From an uncultured Bacteroidales bacterium (lineage in GTDB: Bacteria; Bacteroidota; Bacteroidia; Bacteroidales; F082), in assembly GCA_900317055.1 (NCBI GenBank), contig ONFF01000006.1, forward strand, positions 1 to 64,000: DNA of 64,000 nt, given 5' to 3'. Below, piece after piece: positions 15,427 through 25,216 of the stretch. A model generated the notes under the pieces. The model saw nothing but the letters and a program-made list of their open reading frames with translations, made no database searches and was not told the origin of the DNA. The translations under genes and the position numbers were made by a program. Position 1 is the stretch's first letter. Every line of letters begins with the position of its first letter.

Positions 15427-16617
15427 ATGGCAGAAAAAAGAGATTACTACGAGGTGCTGGGGGTCAACAAGAACTCCACACCCGACGAGATAAAGAGCGC
15501 CTACCGTAAGGCCGCCTTGAAATGGCACCCCGACAAATGGGTGAACGGCACCGACGCCGAGAAGAAGACCGCCGAGGAGAACTTCAAGGAAGCCTCGGAG
15601 GCCTATTCCGTGTTGAGCGACGAGAACAAGAAGGCGCGTTACGACCGTTACGGCTTTTCCGGCATGGACGGCGGCTCGGCCAGCGGTGGCGGCGGCTTCA
15701 GCGGTTTCGGCGACTTCGACCTGAACGACATCCTGAACAGCGTGTTCGGTCGCGGCTTCGACTTTGGCGGCGGTTTTAGCGGATTCAGCAGTTTTGGAGG
15801 AGGCGGAAGCCGAGGAGGTACCGTCAAACAACGTGGCTCCAATATCCGCGTGAAGGTGAAGCTCAACTTGCAAGAGATCGCTCATGGTGTAAAGAAGAAA
15901 ATCAAGGTCAGCAAGTATGTTGCCTGTACGCATTGCCATGGCAGTGGCTCTGAGGATGGCTCCACTGAGACCTGTCCGACCTGCCACGGTCGCGGCCAGG
16001 TGGTGCAAACCGTCAACAGCTTCTTCGGACAGATGCAAACCGCCTCGGTGTGCCCCACCTGTAACGGTACGGGCACCGTCATCAAGAAGAAATGCACCCA
16101 CTGCGGTGGCGAGGGCATCATGAAAGGTGATGAAGTCATCGAGATTGACATCCCCGCCGGCGTGGGCGAAGGCATGCAACTCACCGTGCGCGGCAAGGGC
16201 AATGCAGGCCCGCACAACGGCGTGAACGGCGACCTGCTCGTCCTCATCGAGGAAGAAGCCCATCCCGAATTCGAGCGCGACGAAAGCACATTGATATACA
16301 ACCTGTTCATCACTATCCCCGAAGCAATTTTGGGCACACAAGCCGAAGTTCCCACCGTCGACGGCAAGGTGCGTGTAAAGATTGCCCCTGGCACGCAGAG
16401 CGGCAAGGTGCTGAGGTTGAGAGGCAAAGGCTTGCCTATCCTCAACGGCTACGGCACTGGCGACATGCTCGTCAATGTCAATGTTTGGATTCCGAAGAAG
16501 TTCAACAAGAAGGAAGAGGAACTGTTGCAGCAACTCGCCCAATCGGAGAATTTCAAGCCCAACCCTACCGCCGAAGAGAAGAGTTTTTTCAGTAAAATCA
16601 AGGATTACTTTAATTAA
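15427..16617 (+). CDS. dnaJ: Chaperone protein DnaJ
   Basis: A 396-residue class A J-protein. The J domain has HPD at 34-36, the Gly/Phe-rich region spans about 78-120, and four zinc repeats follow ([32 protein letters not shown]). The C-terminal substrate-binding domains contain [12 protein letters not shown] and [18 protein letters not shown]. It delivers clients to DnaK and stimulates its ATPase; GrpE is encoded just upstream. All conserved parts are present. Confidence 0.97.
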   Translation: MAEKRDYYEVLGVNKNSTPDEIKSAYRKAALKWHPDKWVNGTDAEKKTAEENFKEASEAYSVLSDENKKARYDRYGFSGMDGGSASGGGGFSGFGDFDLNDILNSVFGRGFDFGGGFSGFSSFGGGGSRGGTVKQRGSNIRVKVKLNLQEIAHGVKKKIKVSKYVACTHCHGSGSEDGSTETCPTCHGRGQVVQTVNSFFGQMQTASVCPTCNGTGTVIKKKCTHCGGEGIMKGDEVIEIDIPAGVGEGMQLTVRGKGNAGPHNGVNGDLLVLIEEEAHPEFERDESTLIYNLFITIPEAILGTQAEVPTVDGKVRVKIAPGTQSGKVLRLRGKGLPILNGYGTGDMLVNVNVWIPKKFNKKEEELLQQLAQSENFKPNPTAEEKSFFSKIKDYFN

Positions 16618-16628
16618 CAAAATTTTTT

Positions 16629-16738
16629 CTTGGCTATTGGCTACTGGCTATTGGCCACTGGCAGCTTAAACGCAAATTGAATAGCATAGTCTTTTCGTTA
16701 AGCTGCCAAAAGCCAGAAGCCAAAAGCCAGAAGCCATA
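16629..16738. repeat. Intergenic word-repeat hairpin (GGCTATT / AGCCAGA)
   Basis: Tandem words TGGCTATTGGCTACTGGCTA on the left face AAGCCAGAAGCCAAAAGCCA on the right, with a perfect core CTGGCAGCTTAA-type pairing (GGCAGCTTAA with TTAAGCTGCC). It lies directly after dnaJ. Confidence 0.75.
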
Positions 16739-16746
16739 TCTACAAC

Positions 16747-17670
16747 ATGACCAAAATATCCGTCAACGAGGTCACGAAGAAATACGCCGACCACACCGCA
16801 TTAGACCGTATGTGCATTGACATTCCCGAGCAGTGCATCTACGGTCTTTTAGGTCCCAACGGCGCGGGAAAGACCACCCTCATCCGCATCCTCAACCAAA
16901 TCACGGCACCCGACACTGGCGAAGTGTTGATCAACGGTGAGAAGCTGAACCAGAATCACATCGCCCGTATTGGATACCTGCCCGAAGAACGCGGTCTTTA
17001 CAAGAAGATGAAAGTCGGCGAGCAAGCCATCTACCTTGCCGAACTGAAAGGCATCAAGAAAGCCGAAGCCAAAAAAAGACTGATGGAATGGTTCGAGAAA
17101 TTCGAAATCAGTGGCTGGTGGGACAAGAAGGTGGAAGAGCTCAGCAAAGGCATGCAGCAGAAGGTGCAGTTCATCACCACCATCATCCACGAGCCCGACA
17201 TCCTCATCTTCGACGAGCCTTTCAGCGGCTTCGACCCCATCAACGCCAACCTCTTGAAGGAATCCATACTCGGGCTGCGCGACAAGGGCGCAACAGTGCT
17301 GCTCTCCACCCACAACATGGCCTCCGTCGAGGAACTTTGCGACAGCATCACCTTAATTAATAAAGGTAAGAGCATCCTGCAAGGCAAGGTGAGCGACATC
17401 AAGCGGCAACACGACACCCACAAGCGGGAAATCATCATCCGCGCGGAGAACCTACAGCCCATTTATGCCTTGGGCGACACCTATAATAATATAAAGGTGG
17501 AGCCGACCGAAGTGGCTAACGAGACAAAACTGACTACCTATAGCGAGTCGCCCGCCGACCTGCTCAACCAGCTGCTCCAAATCGGCGAGTTGGTCTCCTT
17601 CAAAGAGGTGCTGCCCTCCATGAACGACATCTTCATCCAAGAAGTGCAATCCAAAAACCAAGCCTCATGA
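16747..17670 (+). CDS. ABC transporter ATP-binding protein (NatA-like)
   Basis: A 307-residue ABC ATPase. Walker A is GPNGAGKTT (36-44), the signature is LSKGMQQK, Walker B ILIFDEPFSGFDP, and the H-loop is STHNM. The last ~90 residues form an accessory domain seen in the NatA/YhaQ type. It overlaps the permease gene by 4 bp, so the two make a two-component ABC-2 exporter. The NatAB family exports sodium or unknown substrates; the substrate here cannot be told. Confidence 0.93.
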   Translation: MTKISVNEVTKKYADHTALDRMCIDIPEQCIYGLLGPNGAGKTTLIRILNQITAPDTGEVLINGEKLNQNHIARIGYLPEERGLYKKMKVGEQAIYLAELKGIKKAEAKKRLMEWFEKFEISGWWDKKVEELSKGMQQKVQFITTIIHEPDILIFDEPFSGFDPINANLLKESILGLRDKGATVLLSTHNMASVEELCDSITLINKGKSILQGKVSDIKRQHDTHKREIIIRAENLQPIYALGDTYNNIKVEPTEVANETKLTTYSESPADLLNQLLQIGELVSFKEVLPSMNDIFIQEVQSKNQAS

Positions 17671-18980
17671 ACAAGATTGGACTCATCATCAGGCGCGAAT
17701 ACATGACGCGCGTGCGCAAGCGCAGCTTCCTCATCCTGACCTTCTTGGGTCCCATCCTGATGGCGGCTATCTACATCATCCCCATCATGCTCGCCCTCAA
17801 CTCGAGCACCGACCATCTGCGCGTGGCCGTCGTCGACGAGAGCCATTGGTTTGAGGACCGCTTTACCGACAACAAAGAACATACCTTCGTCACCATGCCT
17901 GGTCAGCCCATCGACTCGGTCAAGGAAATGGTGAAAAGCGGGGTGTTCGACATGGCAGTCTATGTGCCGCCTACACAACTCAACATCCCTTCGAACGCCA
18001 TCCTCTACAGCATCCGTCAAGTGCCGATGGAAGTGGAAAACTATGTCAGCAGCGTGATGAAGAAGGAAATCGAAGACCAAAAACTGATGGCCAAAGGCGT
18101 CGACCCCGAAATCGTCAGTGCGGTGAAGACCGATGTCAACCTGCAGATTATGCGCATGGACGACAAAGGCAACGAGAAAGAGACCTTCACCAAGGTGCAG
18201 TTTGCCCTCGGCATCATCCTCTCCATGTTGGTCTACATGTTCATCATCTTCTTTGGCGGACAGGTGATGCAAGGAGTCTCGGAAGAAAAGACCAACCGTA
18301 TCATCGAAGTAATTATTAGTTCGGTGAAGCCCTTCCAACTCATGATGGGCAAGATTATCGGTGTCTCGCTGGTCGCCCTCACCCAATTTGTGCTTTGGAT
18401 TTTGCTCACAGGAGCGCTCTATCTCGGTTTCTCAGCCTTCATGGGACTCAGCAACCCCGAAATCCTGTCGTCGGGCACCGTGATGAGCCAACAAATCAGC
18501 TCCGGCAGCATCATGAGCAACGAAGCCGTGCAAAACATCGTGCAGATTGCCCATTCCATCGATTTCGGCACCATCATCGGGTGCTTCCTCATTTTCTTCA
18601 TCCTTGGTTACCTGCTCTATGCGACACTATATGCCGCCATCGGTTCATTGGTTGACAACAACACCGACTCGCAGCAGTTCACGCTGCCCGTCACCGTCCC
18701 GCTGATGGTTGCCATCATTTCCTCGTTTTATATCGTCAACAATCCCGACAGCTCCTTGTCGGTCTGGCTCTCGATGATTCCCTTCACCTCCCCCATCTCG
18801 ATGATGGTCAGGATTCCTTTCGGCGTGCCCATCTGGCAAATCGTGGTTTCGGTCGTGATATTGGCAGGTACCTTCGTCGCGATGACCTGGATTGCTGCGA
18901 AAATCTATCGCACGGGCATATTGATGTATGGAAAAAAACTATCATACAAGGAAATTTTCAAGTGGTTGAAATATAAATAG
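17667..18980 (+). CDS. ABC-2 type permease (NatB-like)
   Basis: A 437-residue membrane protein. One membrane segment lies near the N-terminus (about 22-44), then a ~150-residue extracytoplasmic region, then five or six membrane segments between ~185 and 430. The stretch GGQVMQGVSEEKTNRIIEVI after the second segment is characteristic of NatB-like ABC-2 permeases. It pairs with the preceding ATPase as one operon unit (ATGA overlap). Confidence 0.92.
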   Translation: MNKIGLIIRREYMTRVRKRSFLILTFLGPILMAAIYIIPIMLALNSSTDHLRVAVVDESHWFEDRFTDNKEHTFVTMPGQPIDSVKEMVKSGVFDMAVYVPPTQLNIPSNAILYSIRQVPMEVENYVSSVMKKEIEDQKLMAKGVDPEIVSAVKTDVNLQIMRMDDKGNEKETFTKVQFALGIILSMLVYMFIIFFGGQVMQGVSEEKTNRIIEVIISSVKPFQLMMGKIIGVSLVALTQFVLWILLTGALYLGFSAFMGLSNPEILSSGTVMSQQISSGSIMSNEAVQNIVQIAHSIDFGTIIGCFLIFFILGYLLYATLYAAIGSLVDNNTDSQQFTLPVTVPLMVAIISSFYIVNNPDSSLSVWLSMIPFTSPISMMVRIPFGVPIWQIVVSVVILAGTFVAMTWIAAKIYRTGILMYGKKLSYKEIFKWLKYK

Positions 18981-18990
18981 AAATATTTCG

Positions 18991-18998
18991 TATTTTTG
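18991..18998 (+). promoter_or_regulatory. -7 element of secDF
   Basis: TAttTTTG begins 10 bp after the permease stop and 77 bp before the secDF start, giving an AT-rich leader of about 70 nt. Confidence 0.75.
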
Positions 18999-19074
18999 CA
19001 GGCTCGTAATTGAGTAAAAAAGACGATTTTGAAATTTAACAAATTAAAAGTCAAATAATTAAATCAGTTTTACA

Positions 19075-22000
19075 ATGCAAAACAAAGGAGCAATTAGGGC
19101 GATAGCCATCATCTTTGCGCTCATTTTCGTTTACCAGCTCTCGTTCACTGTGGTGACCAAGATCGTGGAGCGGAAAGCAGAGAAGAATGCCTTAGCGCAA
19201 GTCTTCCCCAAAGATGCCAATGGACAAGACATCGCCGTCTCAGAGTCCATCAAGGACGCCATTGCCGAGACCATGGAAAAGAAAAGCATGGACGAAGCGC
19301 AGGCGAAGAACTATTTAAAGGACAGGCTTGAAAACAGCTATCTGGACTCGATGAACAACGTCAACGTGTACAACTTGGGATTTAAGAAGTACACCTATCG
19401 CGACGCAAAAGAAAAAGAAATCAACTTGGGTTTGGACTTGAAGGGCGGTATGAACGTCACTTTGGAAGTCTCGGTGAAGGACATCGTGAAAGCTTTGTCG
19501 CACGACTCACAAGACCCCACCTTCCTTCAAGCCATGGAACTGGCCACCAAGCGTCAGCAAGCTAGCAAGGGCGATTTCGTCACATTGTTTGGCGAAGCCT
19601 ACAAGGAAGTCGACCCCAACGCCAAGCTCGTGTCCATTTTCCTGTTGGAATTCAAGGATAAGAAAGATATCAACATCAATTCAAGCAACGAAGACGTGCT
19701 GAAGGTTTTGAGGGAAGAGAGCGATGCCGCCATCGACCGTTCCTACCAAATCCTCGGAACCCGTATCGACCGTTTCGGCGTGGCTCAGCCCAACATCCAG
19801 AAGCTGGAGAACTCGGGTCGTATCCTCGTCGAACTGCCTGGTATCAAGGATCCGGAGCGTGTGCGTAAGCTCCTCCAAGGAACTGCACAACTCGAATTCT
19901 GGGAGACCTACAACTTCTCTGACATTCAGCAAGCTTTCGTCCAAGCCGATGCCAAGTTGGCTGCCGACAGAAAAGCCAGAAAGAGCGGTGAAGAGGCTCC
20001 TGCTGTGAATGAAGAAGAAGTGGTAGAGGAAACCGAAGCCGTCGAAGCTGAAGGAGAACTGGCCGCTGCCGAAGAAGTGGAAGCCGTTGCTGACAGCACT
20101 GACGCCGACCTCATCGACCAGCTGGCTGAGAACCAAGCCGAGGAAGAGCAGATTGACGAAGAATTGGATGCCAACCATCCTCTGTTCTCCAAGCTGCAAC
20201 CCGTCAACACCAATTCAGCCCGCGTGGGTATCGCCATGGTGAAAGACACTGCCGCCATCAACCAGATGCTGGCTGAGTGCAAGAGCCTGTTCCCACGTCA
20301 ACTGAAGCTCGCTTGGACCGTGAAGCCCGAAAGCATCCCCTCTGAAAATGGTGAGAACATCGAGGTGCTCGACCTCGTCGCCCTGAAGATGTCGCGCGAC
20401 AACTCATGCGCTCTGGGTGGTGAAGTCATCACCGACGCCCGTCAGGACTACGGTCAAGGCAACCAAGTGGAAGTCACCATCCAAATGAACCCCGAAGGTG
20501 CCAACAAGTGGAAGAACCTCACCCGCGACAATGTGGGTAAGCAGATTGCCATCGTCCTTGACGACCTCGTATACAGCTACCCTGTCGTCAATGGTGAAAT
20601 CCCGAACGGTCGTTCATCCATCTCTGGTGGTGGCATGACCATCGAAGAGGCTCAAGACTTGGCCAACATCCTGAAGGCCGGTAAGCTGCCTGCTCCCGCC
20701 AGAATCCTGGAAGAGCAAGTCGTTGGTCCTACCCTCGGTAAGGAATCCGTGCAGAAAGGTATGTGGTCAATGGTGTTCGCCTTCATCCTCGTGCTGATCT
20801 ACATGGTCTTCTTCTACAAGAAGGCTGGTCTCGTCGCCGACGTCGCCCTGTTGGTCAATGTGTTCTTCCTGTTCGGTGTGTTGGCTTGCCTCGGCTCAGT
20901 GCTGACCCTGCCTGGTATCGCCGGTATCGTGTTGACCTTAGGTATGGCTGTTGACTCGAACGTGATTATCTTCGAGCGTGTCAAGGAAGAAATCAAGGCT
21001 GGCAAGGGCATTAAGCTCGCCATCCAAGACGGTTACAAGAACGCTTACTCCGCCATTATCGACGGTAACGTCACCACCTTGATTACCGGTATCATCCTGA
21101 TTATCTTGGGTACGGGTCCTGTCCACAGCTTCGCCGTCACCCTCTGCATCGGTATCCTCACCTCTTTGGCCACATCCATCTTCATCACCCGTTTGATTTT
21201 CGAACGTATGCTGGACAAAGAAAAGGAAATCAGCTTCTCGACCAATATGACCCGCAACTTCTTGCAGGACAAGCACTACAGATTCATCGACATCCGCAAG
21301 ACTTCCTTCATCATCTGCATCATCTTCATGGTCATCAGCTTGGGTTCGCTCGGCATCCGTCGTTTGAACCTCGGCATCGACTTCACCGGTGGTCGCAACT
21401 ACGTTGTCCAATTCGACGACCCGAGCATCACGGTGGAAGATGTGCGTAACACTTTGTCGAACGTCAGCATCGACAAGGCTGGTATCCACAGCGCCCTTGA
21501 AATGAGCAACGACGACAATGTGGAAGACTGGTCAACGCCTGAAGTGAAGACCTACGGTACCAATGGTCAGGTGAAGATCACGACCAAGTTCTTGATCGAC
21601 AACGACAGTCCTGCTGTCGATAGCGTCATCCAAGTCATCCTCTATGACAACTTGAAGGGCCTCTACAAAGAAGCGCCAACCATGACGAAGTTCTCTTCCG
21701 AAGACTCGTCCATGGGTATTTTGAGCACCCAAAAAGTCGGTGCCACCATCGCCAGCGATGTCACGCGTAAGTCCATCTGGGCCATCATCGTGGCTTTGGC
21801 TCTGATGTTCGTTTACATCGCCATCCGATTCAAGAAATGGCAATATGGTGTGGCCTCCATCATGGCCTTGGCACAAGACACCATCATCGTGTTGGGTATG
21901 TACTCGTTGTTCTACAACATCCTGCCCTTCACCATGGAAGTCGACCAAAGCTTCATCGCTGCTGTGCTGACCGTCATCGGTTACTCCATCAATGCTACAG

Positions 22001-22314
22001 TGGTTATCTTCGACCGTGTCCGTGAGAATGTCAACCTGCACCCGAAGAGCTCCTGGAAGGAGAACATGACCAACGCAGTCAACAGCACCTTGACCCGTTC
22101 GTTCAACACCTCAGGTTCTACCTTGGTCGTGTTGCTTGCCATCTTCATCTTCGGTGGCGACACCATCCGCGGCTTCATCTTCGCCCTGTTGGTCGGTGTG
22201 CTCGCCGGTACCTTCTCCTCAGTGTTCCTGTCAACGCCGTTCGCCTATGTGCTGATGAAAGGTAACAAGAAGGATAAGCAAATCGAAGAGGAAAACGCTC
22301 CTAAGAAGAAATGA
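19075..22314 (+). CDS. secDF: Fused protein translocase subunit SecDF
   Basis: A 1079-residue fusion of SecD and SecF that uses proton flow to help pull proteins through SecYEG. SecD shows DLKGG early (LGLDLKGGMNV), a periplasmic P1 domain and five membrane helices; SecF starts about residue 740 and shows GIDFTGG. An acidic, low-complexity insert (about 300-360) lies in the periplasmic part of SecD, as in other long Bacteroidota SecDF proteins. It supports the many Sec-dependent T9SS and lipoprotein clients in this window. A terminator follows at 22353. Confidence 0.96.
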   Translation: MQNKGAIRAIAIIFALIFVYQLSFTVVTKIVERKAEKNALAQVFPKDANGQDIAVSESIKDAIAETMEKKSMDEAQAKNYLKDRLENSYLDSMNNVNVYNLGFKKYTYRDAKEKEINLGLDLKGGMNVTLEVSVKDIVKALSHDSQDPTFLQAMELATKRQQASKGDFVTLFGEAYKEVDPNAKLVSIFLLEFKDKKDININSSNEDVLKVLREESDAAIDRSYQILGTRIDRFGVAQPNIQKLENSGRILVELPGIKDPERVRKLLQGTAQLEFWETYNFSDIQQAFVQADAKLAADRKARKSGEEAPAVNEEEVVEETEAVEAEGELAAAEEVEAVADSTDADLIDQLAENQAEEEQIDEELDANHPLFSKLQPVNTNSARVGIAMVKDTAAINQMLAECKSLFPRQLKLAWTVKPESIPSENGENIEVLDLVALKMSRDNSCALGGEVITDARQDYGQGNQVEVTIQMNPEGANKWKNLTRDNVGKQIAIVLDDLVYSYPVVNGEIPNGRSSISGGGMTIEEAQDLANILKAGKLPAPARILEEQVVGPTLGKESVQKGMWSMVFAFILVLIYMVFFYKKAGLVADVALLVNVFFLFGVLACLGSVLTLPGIAGIVLTLGMAVDSNVIIFERVKEEIKAGKGIKLAIQDGYKNAYSAIIDGNVTTLITGIILIILGTGPVHSFAVTLCIGILTSLATSIFITRLIFERMLDKEKEISFSTNMTRNFLQDKHYRFIDIRKTSFIICIIFMVISLGSLGIRRLNLGIDFTGGRNYVVQFDDPSITVEDVRNTLSNVSIDKAGIHSALEMSNDDNVEDWSTPEVKTYGTNGQVKITTKFLIDNDSPAVDSVIQVILYDNLKGLYKEAPTMTKFSSEDSSMGILSTQKVGATIASDVTRKSIWAIIVALALMFVYIAIRFKKWQYGVASIMALAQDTIIVLGMYSLFYNILPFTMEVDQSFIAAVLTVIGYSINATVVIFDRVRENVNLHPKSSWKENMTNAVNSTLTRSFNTSGSTLVVLLAIFIFGGDTIRGFIFALLVGVLAGTFSSVFLSTPFAYVLMKGNKKDKQIEEENAPKKK

Positions 22315-22352
22315 TAGATTATCATAATTAACCTTCTAAACTGCTTGCAAAG

Positions 22353-22384
22353 AATCCTGCTGGAAACGGCAGGATTTTTTTGTT
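22353..22384 (+). terminator. Terminator of secDF
   Basis: AATCCTGC, 8-nt loop, GCAGGATT and a T-run. Confidence 0.85.
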
Positions 22385-22401
22385 TTTTTCATAAAGATGA
22401 T

Positions 22402-22409
22402 TATCTTTG
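22402..22409 (+). promoter_or_regulatory. -7 element of the C10 peptidase gene
   Basis: TAtcTTTG, about 70 bp before the ATG at 22480. Confidence 0.75.
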
Positions 22410-22479
22410 CCTCGTAATCTATGGTTATTATTGCTTTTTGCAACTTCCAATTTGTTAAAAACCAATAAATTATAATAAT

Positions 22480-25071
22480 ATGAAAAGACTCTTTGCATTG
22501 ATCCTAATGATGTCAGTTGGCTTCACGCTCATTGGTGGCCCAATTGACGAAACGACAGCGAAGCAACTCGCCCAGAATTTCTGGAAAGAGAATAATACCA
22601 TGGCTGTGAGAAACGGCAAAGTCTTTAAGAAACAGATGGATAAGGCTCGGTTCATCAATGTGGCTGCACAACATGGCTACAGCGAGTTCTTCATCTTCAA
22701 CAACACTGCAGGCAAAGGCTTTGTCATCATGGCTGCCGACGATTGTGTGACCCCGATTTTAGGTTACTCATACGAAAACAATTTTGACGATGGCGAGCTC
22801 CCTCCCAACTTCAAGGCGTGGCTCGATGGTTATGCTGAACAAATCCATGCGGCTACAGCCATGAAAGCCCAAGCCACAGAAGAAATCCGCACCGATTGGG
22901 AATGTCTGCGCCAAAGTAAGACCTTGCCCATCAGGTCAGAAAAGGCTGTGGCACCTTTGGTGCAAACCAAATGGAACCAAAGCCCCTACTACAACGACCA
23001 ATGCCCTTACGACTACAATGCCGGTGCAAGGACGGTGACAGGCTGTGTGGCAACGGCAATGGCTCAAATCATGAAATACTGGTCGTATCCCGAGCATGGA
23101 TTGGGCAACCACTCCTATGTACCCTCATCGCACCCCGAATACGGCACGCTATATGTGGACTTCAGTTCCGCCACCTACCAATGGTCAAATATGCCCAACA
23201 CTATCAATAGTGCCAATAGTGCCATAGCCACTTTGATGTATCATTGCGGTGTCAGCGTTGATATGATGTACGGCATACCTGCTGCTCCAGACTATGGCAG
23301 TGCCGCTTACATCATCGACAACGGTGGTGATTATGCTTGTGCCGAAATCGCATTTAAGACCTATTTCGATTACAAGAGTTCCCTCCACGGCGTGAAGAAA
23401 AACGACTATTCCGATTCCCAATGGATTGGAGTTCTAAAAAACGAACTGGATAATGGTCGTCCTATGTTGTATGGTGGTTTCGGCAATGCGGGAGGACATG
23501 CCTTCGTTTGCGACGGATACAACAACAGCAACTACTTCCATTTCAACTGGGGCTGGGGTGGCAACTACAACGACTATTTCTACATCAATAGCCTGAATCC
23601 CAGCACATACAACTATTCTCAAAACCAGCAAGCCCTTATCGGCATTGAGCCCAACCAAAGCGGGGGCGGAGGCGGAGGCACCACTGGCTTCGCGCTTTCT
23701 TACTACAGCAGCCCGGTGATGAGCGAGACTGAATATTGGTTCTATGACGACCTTTCGGTTTATGCTGAAGTCGCCAACATAGGTGATGAGAATTTTTCTG
23801 GCTACATCGGTGCTGGAATATTCAAGAAAGAAGCAAATGGCGACTATGTTTTCCTCAAAGTGATGAAGTATTGGGACAGGACTTCCTCTCCTTTGCAACC
23901 GGGCAAATATGTTTACGGTAACTTGGAAAGTGCAGCAGGTCCGCCTTATCTACCAGGTTCATACGGTCTCGCCATGTTGTATAGTTTGGACAGCGAACTA
24001 TGGAATTTCATCGATCGCAAAGAATACAACGACGCTTTCTTCGACATCATTTATGAACAAGACATCGAAACCTACTCCGATTTCCAGATCATGACTGGCG
24101 ACTACCTGTATTACGGCACAAATGCCACAGTCAATGTGGACATTTGGAACTCTGGAAACGAGGATTTCTACGGCAAGTTTCGTGTCAATCTGGCCGACCT
24201 TGATGGCAATTGGGTTCAAAATATCCAAATCATAGATTGCACAAACGGTTTGGAAGCTGGCTTTCACTACAATAACGGTCTCGATTTCACAGGCCAAATC
24301 ACCGTGGAACCAGGTTCCTACTACATGGAGCTGGCCTATCAAAGGTCGGATGAGACACAATGGTATTATGCTGGAGCCTATGCTTTCCAAAACCCAGTCC
24401 GTGTTGAAGTGGTGGCGGCAACTGTATACTCCGACCCATATGAAACCAACAATACCGCCAGTAACGCCTATCGCCTGCCCTGCAACATCACAGGCAATTC
24501 AGTCACTGTCAGCACTACTGGTTCCACGCTCCACAGCGACACCGACATCGACTATTACAAGATTCAACTCGATGCAGGGAAAAACTATATCATCACCCCG
24601 CGCCTGCACGACTCCTACAACAGCGGCAACAGCACTTATTACACGGTTGATGCCATGTTCTCCTATTCAACGGATGGAGTCAATTGGTCCGACTATTATG
24701 ACGATGTGATGGAATCGTTTTTCTTCGGTGGTGGCGGCACAATCTATTTCTGTGTCACGCCCTATTTTGAAGGAAGAACCGGCACCTATCTGCTTGACAT
24801 CAAAGTGGCCATCACAACAGGCATCGAAGAGTCGGACGAGAGTCTGTTCAGCGTCTACCCGAACCCCGTCCAGAACATATTGAATGTCAACTGTAAAGAC
24901 ATCGAACAGGTTAGCCTCTTCAACACTGTTGGCCAAAAGATAGAGAGTCTCAGCACTGAAGGTCGCGAAAACATCCAGATCAATCTTTCGGGCTTGCCCA
25001 GTGGCATGTATATCCTGCAAGCCAACCGCCAAGGTCGCACCTTGACCAAAAAGATAGTGAAATCCAACTGA
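22480..25071 (+). CDS. C10 family cysteine peptidase with T9SS sorting domain
   Basis: An 863-residue secreted protease of the streptopain/interpain family. After a signal peptide (1-20) comes a propeptide of about 130 residues. The catalytic domain has Cys189 in TVTGCVATAMAQIM and His340 in GGHAFVCDGY, then FHFNWGWGG. A Gly-rich linker (about 395-402) leads to beta-rich domains, including a pre-peptidase C-terminal-like region (DIDYYKIQLDAGKNYII, ~685-790). The last ~75 residues are a type A T9SS sorting domain (VYPNPVQNILNV to KKIVKSN). It would be exported to the surface and act on host or dietary proteins. The propeptide should keep it inactive until cleaved. Confidence 0.94.
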   Translation: MKRLFALILMMSVGFTLIGGPIDETTAKQLAQNFWKENNTMAVRNGKVFKKQMDKARFINVAAQHGYSEFFIFNNTAGKGFVIMAADDCVTPILGYSYENNFDDGELPPNFKAWLDGYAEQIHAATAMKAQATEEIRTDWECLRQSKTLPIRSEKAVAPLVQTKWNQSPYYNDQCPYDYNAGARTVTGCVATAMAQIMKYWSYPEHGLGNHSYVPSSHPEYGTLYVDFSSATYQWSNMPNTINSANSAIATLMYHCGVSVDMMYGIPAAPDYGSAAYIIDNGGDYACAEIAFKTYFDYKSSLHGVKKNDYSDSQWIGVLKNELDNGRPMLYGGFGNAGGHAFVCDGYNNSNYFHFNWGWGGNYNDYFYINSLNPSTYNYSQNQQALIGIEPNQSGGGGGGTTGFALSYYSSPVMSETEYWFYDDLSVYAEVANIGDENFSGYIGAGIFKKEANGDYVFLKVMKYWDRTSSPLQPGKYVYGNLESAAGPPYLPGSYGLAMLYSLDSELWNFIDRKEYNDAFFDIIYEQDIETYSDFQIMTGDYLYYGTNATVNVDIWNSGNEDFYGKFRVNLADLDGNWVQNIQIIDCTNGLEAGFHYNNGLDFTGQITVEPGSYYMELAYQRSDETQWYYAGAYAFQNPVRVEVVAATVYSDPYETNNTASNAYRLPCNITGNSVTVSTTGSTLHSDTDIDYYKIQLDAGKNYIITPRLHDSYNSGNSTYYTVDAMFSYSTDGVNWSDYYDDVMESFFFGGGGTIYFCVTPYFEGRTGTYLLDIKVAITTGIEESDESLFSVYPNPVQNILNVNCKDIEQVSLFNTVGQKIESLSTEGRENIQINLSGLPSGMYILQANRQGRTLTKKIVKSN

Positions 25072-25097
25072 TGATAGCAGCAAAGTCTTTTCAATTG

Positions 25098-25127
25098 AAT
25101 CCCGCCGTTTCCGGCGGGATTTTTTTG
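25098..25127 (+). terminator. Terminator of the C10 peptidase gene
   Basis: AATCCCGCC, GTTTCC loop, GGCGGGATT followed by a T-run. Confidence 0.85.
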
Positions 25128-25161
25128 TTGTCATTCCCATCTCAGATTCACGGAATTGTTG

Positions 25162-25169
25162 TACCTTTG
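25162..25169 (+). promoter_or_regulatory. -7 element of the PorE-like gene
   Basis: TAccTTTG, about 48 bp before the ATG at 25217. Confidence 0.75.
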
Positions 25170-25216
25170 TCCGATAATAAAACGCGCTTTTTGTGCGTTT
25201 GGGAAAGAGAGAAATT

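Noticed and set aside
15373..16620. A long open frame antisense to dnaJ
   Set aside because: It is the shadow of the dnaJ reading frame and shows no domain.
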